Numbered from the stretch's first letter, positions 35,463 to 44,031 are shown. The stretch is DNA of 64,000 nt from Bacillus paralicheniformis (GCF_001042485.2 NZ_LBMN02000035.1:186001-250000); one strand, 5' to 3'. Program-made: numbers and translations. The notes: generated from the sequence alone by a model not told the origin.

Positions 35463-36440
35463 GTGACGAAAATTTATGATGCAGCAAACTGGTCAAAGCA
35501 TGAAGATGATTTTACCCAAATGTTTTACAACCAAAATGTGAAGCAATTTTGGCTTCCGGAAGAGATTGCGCTTAATGGAGATCTTCTGACATGGAAGTAC
35601 TTGGGTAAAAATGAACAGGACACATACATGAAGGTGCTCGCGGGGCTGACGCTTCTCGATACAGAGCAGGGGAACACGGGAATGCCCCTTGTCGCTGAGC
35701 ATGTAGAAGGGCATCAGCGCAAAGCGGTGCTGAACTTCATGGCGATGATGGAAAACGCGGTCCACGCCAAGTCCTATTCAAACATTTTCATGACGCTTGC
35801 CCCGACAGAGACGATCAACGAAGTCTTTGAATGGGTTAAACAAAACAAATATTTGCAGAAAAAAGCTCAGGTCATTGTCGGACTCTATGAGAAAATCCGC
35901 CAGGGCGATAAAATTTCGCTGTTTAAAGCGATGGTCGCATCCGTTTATTTAGAAAGCTTCCTGTTCTACAGCGGCTTCTACTACCCGCTTTATTTTTACG
36001 GACAGGGCAAGCTGATGCAAAGCGGCGAAATCATCAACCTGATCTTGCGGGACGAAGCGATTCACGGCGTCTATGTCGGCCTGCTCGCTCAGGAGATTTA
36101 CAATCAGCAGACACCTGAGAAAAAAGAAGAGCTGTACGCGTTTGCCATTGATCTATTAAAAGAGCTTTATGAAAATGAGCTTGAATATACAGAAGATCTG
36201 TACGACCAGGTCGGCCTTTCACACGACGTGAAGAAGTTCATCCGCTATAATGCCAACAAAGCGCTGATGAACCTTGGCTTTGAAGCTTATTTTGAAGAAG
36301 AAGAGATCAATCCGATCGTGTTGAACGGGTTGAATACGAAAACGAAGTCACACGACTTCTTCTCAATGAAAGGAAACGGCTACAAAAAAGCAACAGTTGA
36401 ACCGATAAGAGACGACGATTTTTACTTTGACGATAAGTAA
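35463..36440 (+). CDS. nrdF: Class Ib ribonucleotide reductase, beta subunit NrdF
   Basis: 325 residues from GTG 35463 after AAAGGAGAG; the open frame reaching back to 35430 lies before that site, and B. subtilis NrdF starts with the same [16 protein letters not shown]. Metal ligands are in [37 protein letters not shown] and [10 protein letters not shown] (Glu/His pairs), and the radical Tyr is in HAKSYS. It holds the Mn-tyrosyl radical for NrdE. A GC-rich stem (GGGCGC...GCGCCC, 36457-36472) follows. Confidence 0.98.
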   Translation: MTKIYDAANWSKHEDDFTQMFYNQNVKQFWLPEEIALNGDLLTWKYLGKNEQDTYMKVLAGLTLLDTEQGNTGMPLVAEHVEGHQRKAVLNFMAMMENAVHAKSYSNIFMTLAPTETINEVFEWVKQNKYLQKKAQVIVGLYEKIRQGDKISLFKAMVASVYLESFLFYSGFYYPLYFYGQGKLMQSGEIINLILRDEAIHGVYVGLLAQEIYNQQTPEKKEELYAFAIDLLKELYENELEYTEDLYDQVGLSHDVKKFIRYNANKALMNLGFEAYFEEEEINPIVLNGLNTKTKSHDFFSMKGNGYKKATVEPIRDDDFYFDDK

Positions 36441-36557
36441 GCCGGCCGGGCTAAAAGGGCGCATCCGCGCCCAAGCCCCGCCTTTCAGTTATAGATACAC
36501 GGCAAAATGAGAGCAGAACGAATCTGCTCTTTTCACTTTGAGGAGGAAACGGATACA

Positions 36558-37175
36558 ATGGGAAAAATGGATGAAATCATTCTCGTGGTTCCGCGGGAAA
36601 ACGTATTTGCAAATGAAACGCTGACCTTCCAAGGCGTCAACAGCGACGGTGAGAAGGTTGGGAAGATCATGGCGCATATTGAACAGCACTTCAGTGAAAT
36701 GAGAAGGGGAGACGCCGAAGAAGATCCTGCGTTTAAACAGCCGATCCCTTATGTTGTCATCAAAAGAGAAGACGAAATATTTGTATACGAGCGGCTCGAA
36801 GGCGGAGGGGAAGCGCGGCTTCACAACAAGCTGTCACTCGGCTTCGGCGGCCACATGAACTTTGCCGAAGGGCTTGATTTTTCCGGTATTCTGAAGTTAA
36901 ACACAGACCGTGAACTTGATGAAGAGCTTCTGATTGAGGAATCAGATAAAGAAAAAATGGTGACGCTCGGACTGATTAATGATGATGAAAACAGCGTCGG
37001 AAAAGTACATATCGGAATCCTTTCAGCGCTTGAGTTAAAACCGGGCGCACACGTTGAAGTTAAAGAAAAGGAGCAGATTGCCGGCCGGTGGATGAAAGCC
37101 AGTGATCTGAAAGATAAAAGCGTCTATGACAGACTTGAATCTTGGTCACAGTTTGTCGTTGATATCTTAGTTTAA
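36558..37175 (+). CDS. ymaB: YmaB, Nudix-like protein
   Basis: 205 residues from ATG 36558 after GAGGAGGAAACGG, the same length as B. subtilis YmaB. The middle has a weak Nudix-type box (GGGEARLHNKLSLGFGGHMNF then ELDEELLIEE). The family (COG4112 type) is seen as predicted phosphoesterases without a known substrate. It follows nrdF as in B. subtilis but with a stem-loop between them. The conserved gene order stops here; cwlC is displaced by about 3.7 kb. Confidence 0.92.
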   Translation: MGKMDEIILVVPRENVFANETLTFQGVNSDGEKVGKIMAHIEQHFSEMRRGDAEEDPAFKQPIPYVVIKREDEIFVYERLEGGGEARLHNKLSLGFGGHMNFAEGLDFSGILKLNTDRELDEELLIEESDKEKMVTLGLINDDENSVGKVHIGILSALELKPGAHVEVKEKEQIAGRWMKASDLKDKSVYDRLESWSQFVVDILV

Positions 37176-37178
37176 ATG

Positions 37179-37211
37179 GGAAAACTCGCTGATTCAGCGA
37201 GTTTTCTTTTC
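37179..37211. terminator. Shared terminator of ymaB and the MBL gene
   Basis: AAAACTCGC, loop, GCGAGTTTTC then TTTT, between convergent genes. It overlaps the last codons of the MBL gene. Confidence 0.8.
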
Positions 37212-37994
37212 GTATTGGACCGGTTTCCATTGAAAAAGTGAGCCCTGCTTTTCGATTAACCCGAAACCAGGGTAGGGGAAATGACACCCGTGGAGCAGGA
37301 CCTGTCCGTTATAAGCCTGCCGGGCCAGCAGTCTTCTTGTCTTTTCTCCCTCTTTAGGGTCATGCTCAAGCGAAACCCGCAGCTTTGGATTGGAGATGCT
37401 TTCGGGAATGTGAAATGCGTCATTGATGATCTGACAGACCCCGTCTTTTGTCTGTAATTCAATAGTCAAGTGTCCAGGCGTATGTCCGGGCGTATGGATC
37501 AGCTTCAGTCCGGGAAGCAGTTCGGTATCTTCTGTCAGCAGCTTCAGAAGCGGCCGGACAGTGGAGAGAATGCGAAACTGTTTAGAAGCCGGCGTTTGTT
37601 TTGCGTACAGCCATTCTGCTTCACTGATCAGATGAACAGCGTTTGGAAAAGCGGGTTTCCCGTTATTCAGAAGACCTCCCGTATGATCTAAATGACTGTG
37701 TGACAAAATGACATAGTCTATGGAGTCAGGCATAATTCCCGCCTGTGTCAGGTGATGAATCAAGTGCCCGCTTTCTTGTCCGCCTGTTTCGCCAAATCCC
37801 GTATCAATCAGTATCCGTTTTTCGTTCGTTTCCAGGCAGATAAAGTTCAGCGCTACTTCAAATTCTTCAGGATAATGTTCTGCTTCATGAGGGTCTCCTC
37901 CCGCCAAAAAGAAATCCCTTGAAACTCGAAATGCTCCATCAGATAAAATTGTCATTTGAAAAGAATCGAGTTGAATGCGGTCTGGCTCCTTCAT
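37194..37994 (-). CDS. MBL-fold metallo-hydrolase
   Basis: 266 residues. The zinc ligands of the metallo-beta-lactamase fold are present: HSHLDHTGG near 98 (HxHxDH), HTPGHTPGH near 168 and the Asp of NDAFH near 190, with a further His in LLHGCHFPYPG. The family covers lactonases, glyoxalases and other hydrolases (NahP/AttM-like pattern); the substrate is not shown. It is divergent from the SufU-like gene and shares the intergenic region with the palindromic Zur box at 38094-38124. Confidence 0.87.
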   Translation of the reverse strand: MKEPDRIQLDSFQMTILSDGAFRVSRDFFLAGGDPHEAEHYPEEFEVALNFICLETNEKRILIDTGFGETGGQESGHLIHHLTQAGIMPDSIDYVILSHSHLDHTGGLLNNGKPAFPNAVHLISEAEWLYAKQTPASKQFRILSTVRPLLKLLTEDTELLPGLKLIHTPGHTPGHLTIELQTKDGVCQIINDAFHIPESISNPKLRVSLEHDPKEGEKTRRLLARQAYNGQVLLHGCHFPYPGFGLIEKQGSLFQWKPVQYEKKTR

Positions 37995-38093
37995 AATAAA
38001 TCTTCCCCCTTTGCGTTTGACCGATCTGTCTCTTTATTAGAAGAGGCAGTTTCATTGTGTCTTTTCATTTGCGGTGAGCTTCTTGATCGGTTA

Positions 38094-38124
38094 TTATTAA
38101 ATCGTAATGATTACGATTTAATAA
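38094..38124. promoter_or_regulatory. Perfect 31-bp palindrome with a consensus Zur box
   Basis: The core 38099-38119 is AAATCGTAAT, G, ATTACGATTT, identical to the B. subtilis Zur consensus, and the palindrome extends perfectly by TTATT / AATAA on both sides. It lies between divergent promoters, about 73 bases before the SufU-like start and 100 before the MBL start. Zinc-repressed expression is expected in at least the plus direction. Confidence 0.9.
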
Positions 38125-38196
38125 CGGAAGTATAACTAAATTCGTTTGTTCTTTCAACCAAAATACAACTGTTTAAAAGGGAAGGAGCATCATTTC

Positions 38197-38628
38197 ATGC
38201 CGAAACTGGAAGAGCTGTATCGGTCCGTCATTATGGATCATGCAAGATACAGGCGAAATTTTCGAAAAATCGATAAACACAGCGCGTATTACGTCCATTA
38301 CAAAAATCCAACATGCGGTGATGTGATGACTTTGTTTATCGACATTAAAAATGAAAAGATCGAAGACACAGCTTTTATCGGAGATGGGTGCAGCATCAGC
38401 ATGGCTTCCTCATCAATCATGACTGAACTGATAAAAGGAAAGACGTTAAAAGAAGCCGGGCTAATGCGTGAAGCGATGGAAAATATGATCAGAAAAGGAG
38501 AAGAACCGGCAGAGGATCTGCTGGGAGATGCCGTTTCCCTGATTGGCGTCCATCCGTTACGGGCCCGCCATAACTGTGCCCTGATGCCTTGGCAGGCGCT
38601 CGATCGGATCAAGGAGAACGTTTATTAA
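38197..38628 (+). CDS. SufU/IscU-type Fe-S assembly or zinc-dependent sulfurtransferase paralogue
   Basis: 143 residues from ATG 38197 after GAAGGAG; earlier in-frame codons precede that site. The SufU pattern is kept: LEELYRSVIMDHARYRRNFR, NPTCGDVMTLFIDI (Cys and Asp ligands), FIGDGCSISMASSSIM (second Cys), and the Gram-positive insertion before RARHNCALMPWQAL (third Cys). These are the zinc ligands of B. subtilis SufU (Cys41, Asp43, Cys66, Cys128). The house-keeping sufCDSUB cluster is not in this window, so it is probably a second copy, here placed behind a Zur box. SufU takes persulfide from SufS. Confidence 0.88.
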   Translation: MPKLEELYRSVIMDHARYRRNFRKIDKHSAYYVHYKNPTCGDVMTLFIDIKNEKIEDTAFIGDGCSISMASSSIMTELIKGKTLKEAGLMREAMENMIRKGEEPAEDLLGDAVSLIGVHPLRARHNCALMPWQALDRIKENVY

Positions 38629-38722
38629 ATGAACATCACATCTAAAGCACTCCGTTTCTAAGGCAGCCAGGCAAAGAATATCGGAAGATTCAAGGGAAAA
38701 AAGGGGCAGTGACGAAAGAGGT

Positions 38723-39187
38723 ATGGAAAACGAAACGAATGTAAAGCAGGAAGCGATGGCGCAGCTTAAACGGAAAGGCATTCGAATGACGCCGCAGCGG
38801 CTGGCCATCTACCATTATTTTTTAGCCAACAGGAACCACCCTACAATAGCTGAAATTCAACAATCATTGAGGGAGATATATCCTGCCGTCAGTACAGCGA
38901 CGATATACAACACCATCCGCTATTTTAAACAAGAGGGCCTTATAAAAGAAATGGGGTTTACCGATCCGCTTCGTTTTGATCTGGCTCTAGAGGAACATGA
39001 TCATGTCATATGCGAAGTATGCGGGAAAATCGTCGATTTTCATTGTCCGCAACTGGAGAAAGTAAAAGACATTGCGGCACGGCTGACCGGATTTAAAGTG
39101 ACACATCACCGATTGGAACTGTACGGCATCTGCAAAGATTGCCAGGCGAAAAGAAAATACGCCGCTAAAGAGAAAGGGGTTAGATAA
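38723..39187 (+). CDS. Fur family regulator, PerR-like
   Basis: 154 residues. The winged helix is RKGIRMTPQRLAIYHYFLANRNHPT..VSTATIYNTIRYFKQEGLI. PerR hallmarks are kept: the His of NRNHPTIAEI, HDHVICEVCGKIVDFHCP with the structural CxxC and regulatory His, and CKDCQ as the second CxxC. It is much closer to PerR than to Zur or Fur. B. licheniformis is reported to have two extra PerR-like proteins, and this could be one. It lies downstream of the Zur-controlled SufU-like gene, so it may also rise in zinc starvation. The ribosome site is poor (AAAGAGG too near ATG); ATG 38756 is an alternative. Confidence 0.86.
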   Translation: MENETNVKQEAMAQLKRKGIRMTPQRLAIYHYFLANRNHPTIAEIQQSLREIYPAVSTATIYNTIRYFKQEGLIKEMGFTDPLRFDLALEEHDHVICEVCGKIVDFHCPQLEKVKDIAARLTGFKVTHHRLELYGICKDCQAKRKYAAKEKGVR

Positions 39188-39201
39188 AAAATTTGGTTGT
39201 G

Positions 39202-39234
39202 CATAAAACCAAAATCCGATATATTGGTTTTATG
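39202..39234. repeat. 11-bp inverted repeat at the start of the GntR gene
   Basis: CATAAAACCAA, an 11-base gap, TTGGTTTTATG. It covers the candidate ATG of the GntR gene and is a good candidate for autoregulation. Confidence 0.6.
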
Positions 39235-39897
39235 ATGAAAAATAACATTAAACGAATCAAACGAATTTCGCTTCGGGAAGAAGTGTATCAAACGCTGAAG
39301 CGCACCATCGTACATTTGGAACTAAAGCCGGGGGAGCGCTTGCATGATCAGGAGCTTGCAGAGCAGTTTGGCATCAGCCGCACACCTGTCAGGGAGGCGC
39401 TCAAACGCCTGGAAGATGAAGGACTTGTTGAAACTGTTCCGGGTTCAGCAACACGTGTAGCACCGTTAAATCGCGAGGAAGCTGAACATGCTTTTACAGT
39501 CACTGCAGCACTGCATGCGCTGGCTGTCAAGCTGTCGTTTCCTTTTTTAACGGATTCAGACCTTGATCAACTGGAGAGGCATAATCAAACGTTGCAGCAA
39601 GCGATTCAAAAAGAAGACATTATCGAAGCAATCGAATCGGATGCTGCTTTTCATGAGGTGTTTTTACAAGCATCAAAAAACCCGGAAATTACCCGGGCAT
39701 TGGAGAGAATTTCTTCAAAAATTTACCGCCTTGAGATGTCGCAGTTTTCCTCGATCGGCAGCTTGAAATCTGTCGAACAGCATCAGAACATCATCGATGC
39801 CTGCAGACAGGGGGATCGGAATGCGGCCATCAAGCTTGCCGAGGAAAACTGGCTCAGTCTCGGAGACCGATTGGCCGGACATCAGGAAAAGGAGTGA
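39232..39897 (+). CDS. GntR family regulator with FCD domain
   Basis: 221 residues from ATG 39232; TTG 39193 is in frame but 13 bases from the nearest AAAGGGG, so the start is uncertain. The winged helix is SLREEVYQTLKRTIVHLELK, PGERLHDQELAEQFGISRTP and VREALKRLEDEGLVE. The FCD domain follows with VTAALHALAVKL, DAAFHEVFLQAS and HQNIIDACRQGDRNAA, whose His/Asp set binds metal and a carboxylate ligand. It lies 7 bases ahead of the exporter gene, which it probably controls. Confidence 0.88.
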   Translation: MMKNNIKRIKRISLREEVYQTLKRTIVHLELKPGERLHDQELAEQFGISRTPVREALKRLEDEGLVETVPGSATRVAPLNREEAEHAFTVTAALHALAVKLSFPFLTDSDLDQLERHNQTLQQAIQKEDIIEAIESDAAFHEVFLQASKNPEITRALERISSKIYRLEMSQFSSIGSLKSVEQHQNIIDACRQGDRNAAIKLAEENWLSLGDRLAGHQEKE

Positions 39898-39904
39898 GGG
39901 GATT

Positions 39905-40879
39905 GTGAGGCCGATTATACTGGGCGTTTTTGCAGCCTTCTTTTTTGCTTTTACATTCGTTTTAAACAGGGCGATGGAGCTTGAAGGGGGAAGCTGGATC
40001 TGGAGCGCATCGCTAAGATTTATCTTTATGGCGCCTCTTTTATTTGTCATTGTTTGGCTGAGGGGGAACGTAAAAGAACTTTTTCAGGAAATCAAAAAAG
40101 CACCGGGCATTTGGCTGAGATGGAGCATCGTCGGCTTCGGCCTCTTTTATGCGCCGCTCTGTTTTGCGGCGGCTTACGGGCCGGGCTGGCTGATTGCAGG
40201 AACATGGCAAATCACGATTATTTCCGGCTCCCTTTTGGCGCCGCTTTTTTACGAAACCATCCAAACAAAAACAGGTCCCGTACAGATGAGGGGCAAAATT
40301 CCCTATAAAGGGCTGGCGATGTCGTTGATCATTTTAATCGGGGTGGCGCTGATGCAGGCTGAGCATGCGGCACAGCTTTCTTTGCATGAGATGCTGCTGT
40401 GCGTCGTGCCGGTTATGTTGGCTTCATTTGCATATCCGCTTGGGAACAGAAAAATGATGGAAGCTTGCGCCGGGCGCCTTGATGCTTATCAGCGGGTATT
40501 GGGGATGACGTTGGCAAGCCTTCCGTTTTGGCTGATCCTCTCACTGTACGGGCTGGCATCGGCGGGTGCGCCCAGCCGGGGACAAGTCATTCAGTCAGGT
40601 TTGGTGGCTGTCTTTTCCGGAATATGCGCAACTGTGCTGTTCTTTGCCGCAACCGATCTTGTAAAAGGGGATATGCGAAAATTAGGGGCTGTCGAGGCCA
40701 CACAATCGTTTGAAGTGCTGTTTGCTGCCGCTGGTGAAATTTTGCTTCTTTCAAGTCCGCTTCCTGGTGCCATCTCATGGAGCGGCATGGCACTTGTGAT
40801 TATCGGAATGGTGTTGAACAGCCATGCATCGAATCAAACGCAAAAGCCGGCGATTCAAAGTAAAGCTGCAAAAGCATGA
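39905..40879 (+). CDS. Multidrug resistance efflux transporter (EmrE/DMT-like, 10 TM)
   Basis: 324 residues from GTG 39905 after AAAAGGAG, immediately behind the GntR gene. Ten hydrophobic segments in two halves: LGVFAAFFFAFTFVLNRAM, LRFIFMAPLLFVIVW, GPGWLIAGTWQITIISGSLL, then IILIGVALMQ, VPVMLASFAYPLGNRKM, GICATVLFFAATDLVKGDM and LVIIGMVLNSH. It fits the family called multidrug resistance efflux transporter within the drug/metabolite superfamily. The substrate is unknown. Confidence 0.84.
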   Translation: MRPIILGVFAAFFFAFTFVLNRAMELEGGSWIWSASLRFIFMAPLLFVIVWLRGNVKELFQEIKKAPGIWLRWSIVGFGLFYAPLCFAAAYGPGWLIAGTWQITIISGSLLAPLFYETIQTKTGPVQMRGKIPYKGLAMSLIILIGVALMQAEHAAQLSLHEMLLCVVPVMLASFAYPLGNRKMMEACAGRLDAYQRVLGMTLASLPFWLILSLYGLASAGAPSRGQVIQSGLVAVFSGICATVLFFAATDLVKGDMRKLGAVEATQSFEVLFAAAGEILLLSSPLPGAISWSGMALVIIGMVLNSHASNQTQKPAIQSKAAKA

Positions 40880-40881
40880 AA

Positions 40882-40922
40882 AAAGCCTGCGATCTATACG
40901 AGACAGATCGCGGGCTTTTCTT
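40882..40922. terminator. Shared terminator of the exporter and cwlC
   Basis: AAGCCTGCGATCT and AGATCGCGGGCTTTTC around a loop, between convergent genes. Confidence 0.85.
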
Positions 40923-40933
40923 GATGATTGTCC

Positions 40934-41695
40934 CTATTCCTGGTAAATGAAAGCGTCAAATCCGGCGTTTTTGGCTTGCTGAACGAGCGCTTCGGCATTT
41001 TCTTTTGAAGAAAAAGCGCCAATTTGCACTTTGTAAAGGCTGTCCCTGTAAATCACAAGGGCATCAAACCCTTTCGCTTCCGCTTGAGCGGCAAGCGAAT
41101 CGGCATTGGCTTTGGTTCTGAAAGCGCCGATCTGCACTTTATAGAGAGCTGCTGCGTTTTTGGAAAGGTTAAATGCCCTTGCGAGTCCGTTGGCGTGGCC
41201 TCTGGCAATGGATTGAATAAACGCGGAAGACTTCAGTTTCTCGGCGTCGCTTGTATTGTCTACAAAGCCATTTTCCGTAAGGAGTGCGGGCATGGCTGTT
41301 TCTCTTAGAACATGAAAATTGGCCGTTTTCTTGCCGCGATCCCTGAAATCGACAACTTTTAAAATCTCTTCATGCATGATATCCCGATAGGTGGTGGTAG
41401 GTGCACCGACGCCGGGATAAATGTAATCCTCGAAACCTGTCCCGCCCCCGGCATTCATGTGAATCGATAGAAAATAGTCCGCTCCCCAGCTGTTCGCGGC
41501 GTTCGTGCGTTGCGTCAGACTGACGGTTTGGTCGCTTGTCCTGCTCAACAGGACTGAAACATTTTGATATTCATTCAGCAGCATGTTTCTTAAAGCCAAG
41601 GCGGTTTGCAATGTTAACTGTTTTTCTTGCAAACCATTAGCTGAAGCACCTGTATCAGACCCGCCATGGCCGGGATCGATAAAAATTTTTACCAC
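40934..41695 (-). CDS. cwlC: N-acetylmuramoyl-L-alanine amidase CwlC
   Basis: 253 residues, GTG start with GAGGTGATG upstream. The Amidase_3 domain shows zinc ligands DPGHGGSDTGA, Glu in LQEKQLTLQ, SIHMNAGG and the catalytic Glu of LLTENGFVDN. Two SPOR repeats follow at the C-terminus (LYKVQIGAFRTKANADSLA and LYKVQIGAFSSKENAEALV) that bind denuded glycan. There is no signal peptide, as in B. subtilis CwlC, the sigma-K enzyme that lyses the mother cell together with CwlB. Length and domain order agree. Confidence 0.95.
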   Translation of the reverse strand: MVKIFIDPGHGGSDTGASANGLQEKQLTLQTALALRNMLLNEYQNVSVLLSRTSDQTVSLTQRTNAANSWGADYFLSIHMNAGGGTGFEDYIYPGVGAPTTTYRDIMHEEILKVVDFRDRGKKTANFHVLRETAMPALLTENGFVDNTSDAEKLKSSAFIQSIARGHANGLARAFNLSKNAAALYKVQIGAFRTKANADSLAAQAEAKGFDALVIYRDSLYKVQIGAFSSKENAEALVQQAKNAGFDAFIYQE

Positions 41696-41822
41696 AAGAC
41701 ATCACCTCAATAGACAGTCTATGAACAGATGGACATGAAGGGTTGTACGAACGCCACAGTATTGCAGAATTTTGTAAATATTCAACTTATTATAGAGCGT
41801 CATATTCTCTTCAGGCAAGAGG

Positions 41823-41851
41823 TTGCATTTTTAATGTTTTTATCATATAAT
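41823..41851 (+). promoter_or_regulatory. Sigma-A promoter of a candidate small RNA
   Basis: TTGCAT, a 17-base spacer and TATAAT. No protein gene follows in the plus direction before the terminator at 42042. Confidence 0.7.
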
Positions 41852-41857
41852 TCAATT

Positions 41858-42070
41858 ACGCTGCATTGTACGTAATGATAATTAAGTTTTAACCTTTAAG
41901 CTGTAATAGGGAGTTTTATATCGGAACCGGAATGTCATGCCTTCCTCGAAAGGACGACAGGAACGTTTCTGCAGACACCCACTTTGAGGAGTGTGGTTTA
42001 AAACTTTCTTACTTGCATACGGCAATTGCAGCACTTCACTTAAGTCATTTGAATAAAATGGCTTTTTTTA
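41858..42070 (+). ncRNA. Candidate small regulatory RNA, about 210 nt
   Basis: It has its own promoter and ends in a T-tailed stem (AAGTCATTT / AAATGGCTT, 42042-42069). In between, AAGTTTTAACC (41884-41894) can pair with GGTTTAAAACTT (41995-42006), and inside this TGTC..CCTT pairs with AAGG..GACA. The only plus-strand frame of note (58 codons from 41930) has no ribosome site and runs through the terminator. It might be a 6S-like or antisense RNA, but I recognise no known class. Confidence 0.5.
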
Positions 42071-42127
42071 TTTGCTTAAAATCGGTTTACTGTAAATGTT
42101 TTATGTAAACTAACTTGCTGTAAATAA

Positions 42128-42150
42128 AGGGCGGACACCGCCCTTTTATT
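42128..42150. terminator. Terminator stem between the small RNA and the DMT genes
   Basis: AAAGGGCGG, ACA, CCGCCCTTTT. It could end the DMT pair on the minus strand. Confidence 0.7.
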
Positions 42151-42211
42151 CATTTTAAAGAAAAACGAATGCCTGAATTCCAGCAAGTAGAAGGTGCAAA
42201 AATGACTGGCA

Positions 42212-42697
42212 TCAAAAATGCTGAATGATGATAATTCCCGTGATCATCAGGACAATTCCCAGCATGCGCTGCACATTTAAGCGGTGTTTGGGGGTTCCGA
42301 ACCAGCCAAAATGATCGATGATGAGGGCGATGATCATTTGGCCGCTTAAAGCCAAAACAACAGTAAGTGACGCTCCGACAATCGGCAAAAGCAAAATATT
42401 GGATGTGATAAAGATGACGCCAAGTATTCCGCCAGTCCAGAGCCACCAAGGGCTGCCCGTGATAAAGGTTTTTGCTGTATGTAAATTGTTTAAATGAAAT
42501 AACCGCCGATGTTCAATGATCGACGTAAGAAAGAGAAGAATGACCATTCCAACCAAAAACGAAATAAGTGAAGCGATAAAAGGTGATTGGAGAGCATTTC
42601 TCAGCTCTGAATTAATAGATGTTTGAATCGGTGATGCCATTCCGGCAAAAAGCCCGAGCATCATGTAAAGAAAAACGTTCATAGTGTTGTTTTTCAT
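42212..42697 (-). CDS. DUF606/YdcZ-type DMT transporter, second of a pair
   Basis: 161 residues, five or six membrane segments. The family pattern is clear: LFAGMASPIQTSINSELR, WWLWTGGILGVIFITSNILL, and GASLTVVLALSGQMIIALIIDHFGWFG. DUF606 proteins are half-size drug/metabolite transporters that usually act as two different neighbouring subunits. It is close in sequence to the upstream gene, which ends 22 bases before it. Confidence 0.86.
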   Translation of the reverse strand: MKNNTMNVFLYMMLGLFAGMASPIQTSINSELRNALQSPFIASLISFLVGMVILLFLTSIIEHRRLFHLNNLHTAKTFITGSPWWLWTGGILGVIFITSNILLLPIVGASLTVVLALSGQMIIALIIDHFGWFGTPKHRLNVQRMLGIVLMITGIIIIQHF

Positions 42698-42718
42698 CGG
42701 TGATGAACTCCCTTGCTA

Positions 42719-43168
42719 TTAATATTTTTTGATAATGAAAACCCCGGAGATGATGAACAAAATGCCGATGATTCTAGGAAAGTTTAATTCATGAACGGGA
42801 ATATGAAACCATCCGAAGTGATCGATGGCCAGAGCCATCACCATCTGTCCAAGCAAAGTGACGACAACTGTCAGTGCTGATCCAAGACGCGGAAGCAACA
42901 AAATATTTGAAGTTAAATAAAAAACGCCTAAACATCCGCCTCCAATGAGGATCCACAAGGGGATGGAAGGGAGAAGTCCGATGATAGACAAAAAATGGCG
43001 CTCTGTCACTAAGGCGACAATGACCAGGATAAGCGTACCGGCAAAAAAAGATATGGCCGCCGCCCCGTAAGGAGACCCGATCTTCATGCCTAGCCGTGAA
43101 TTAATTGAGGTTTGAACAGGAACGGCCATTCCGGCCAAAATCCCGGCTATAAGTATTAAAATGATCAT
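42719..43168 (-). CDS. DUF606/YdcZ-type DMT transporter, first of a pair
   Basis: 149 residues: GILAGMAVPVQTSINSRLGM, WILIGGGCLGVFYLTSNILL and GSALTVVVTLLGQMVMALAIDHFGWFH. It is about half identical to its neighbour, so the pair probably arose by tandem duplication and works as a heterodimer. The substrate is unknown. Confidence 0.86.
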   Translation of the reverse strand: MIILILIAGILAGMAVPVQTSINSRLGMKIGSPYGAAAISFFAGTLILVIVALVTERHFLSIIGLLPSIPLWILIGGGCLGVFYLTSNILLLPRLGSALTVVVTLLGQMVMALAIDHFGWFHIPVHELNFPRIIGILFIISGVFIIKKY

Positions 43169-43610
43169 ATTTTTAAAAACTCCTTTTTGCGGTAATTGGA
43201 ACGATTATTTCAAAGCTGAAAGTCTTGCTGTTTTTGAGGGACACTTTGTATTTTGGCGAAAAGGAGTTCATGATGCAAGTGCTGATTGATGAAAAGAATT
43301 CAAAATTTGCAGCTTTGTATCTATATCATGTTTTTCTTTTTTGAAAATCATGTTTCAAGAAGATTTTGAGATTCAATAAGGTGATGTAGCGATAAAAAAA
43401 CCAAAGAGGACTCCGGCTGAGTTCTCTTTGGTGTTTGTAAGTCCGGTTCCTCGTGTTCAAAGCCGTAAAATCTCTCCATAAAAAGTAAGTTGGAATCCCG
43501 GCAAAATTCACCTCATCCAAATCGTACAAGCAAATTTTCATGAAAGAAGAATTGTTAAACTGAAAAAAGTCCTATAAACTACAAGTAATATTTTGTTAGG
43601 GGGTGGGAAT
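43169..43610. other. Gap with terminator and decayed sequence
   Basis: A stem ACCAAAGAGGACT / AGTTCTCTTTGGT lies at 43400-43433 with T residues on the minus strand side. A 71-codon minus-strand frame (43326-43541) runs through this stem and lacks a good ribosome site, so it is not accepted as a gene. The rest shows nothing definite. Confidence 0.5.
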
Positions 43611-43814
43611 GTGTTCAACGAAAGAGAGGCGCTCCGATTAAGACTGGAACAACTGAACAATGCCGAGATACAAGCCATACGCGAACTCCAAAATGAGCGG
43701 AAAGACATTTATTCCAGGCTGCGGGAATTAGATTGTCAAAAAGTTTCATCATCACATCATAAAAAAACGTTATTAGAATTAGTCGATGAAACTGTAAATC
43801 TCTTAAAAAAATAA
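43611..43814 (+). CDS. Hypothetical small helical protein
   Basis: 67 residues, GTG start after GGGGGTGGGA. It is one long charged helix pattern, FNEREALRLRLEQLNNAEIQ then AIRELQNERKDIYSRLRELD, with a shorter second helix LLELVDETVNLLKK, so it is a likely coiled coil. Its size resembles small regulators, but no family signature such as the Spo0E SxxxD motif was found. It is cytoplasmic. Confidence 0.7.
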   Translation: MFNEREALRLRLEQLNNAEIQAIRELQNERKDIYSRLRELDCQKVSSSHHKKTLLELVDETVNLLKK

Positions 43815-44031
43815 ACCGAAAGCCGTTTGATCCAGTGGCCGTGAGAGGGATGAAAGAATGAAATAGAGGTTTTGCTTTGCTCATATTTTGTAATTGCGCG
43901 AAAAATGGAAAGGTTAGCAACTTGACTAGGAAAAGAACATTGTATAAGATTATTCTTACAAATCCAATAGGAATAACGGCCCTAAAACTGACTGACTTGT
44001 CAATCGAGATTCCGGGTAAGGAGGAAAACAC

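Noticed and set aside
43326..43541. A 71-codon minus-strand frame.
   Set aside because: A T-tailed stem lies within it and no ribosome site precedes it; parts in other frames look like decayed coding DNA.
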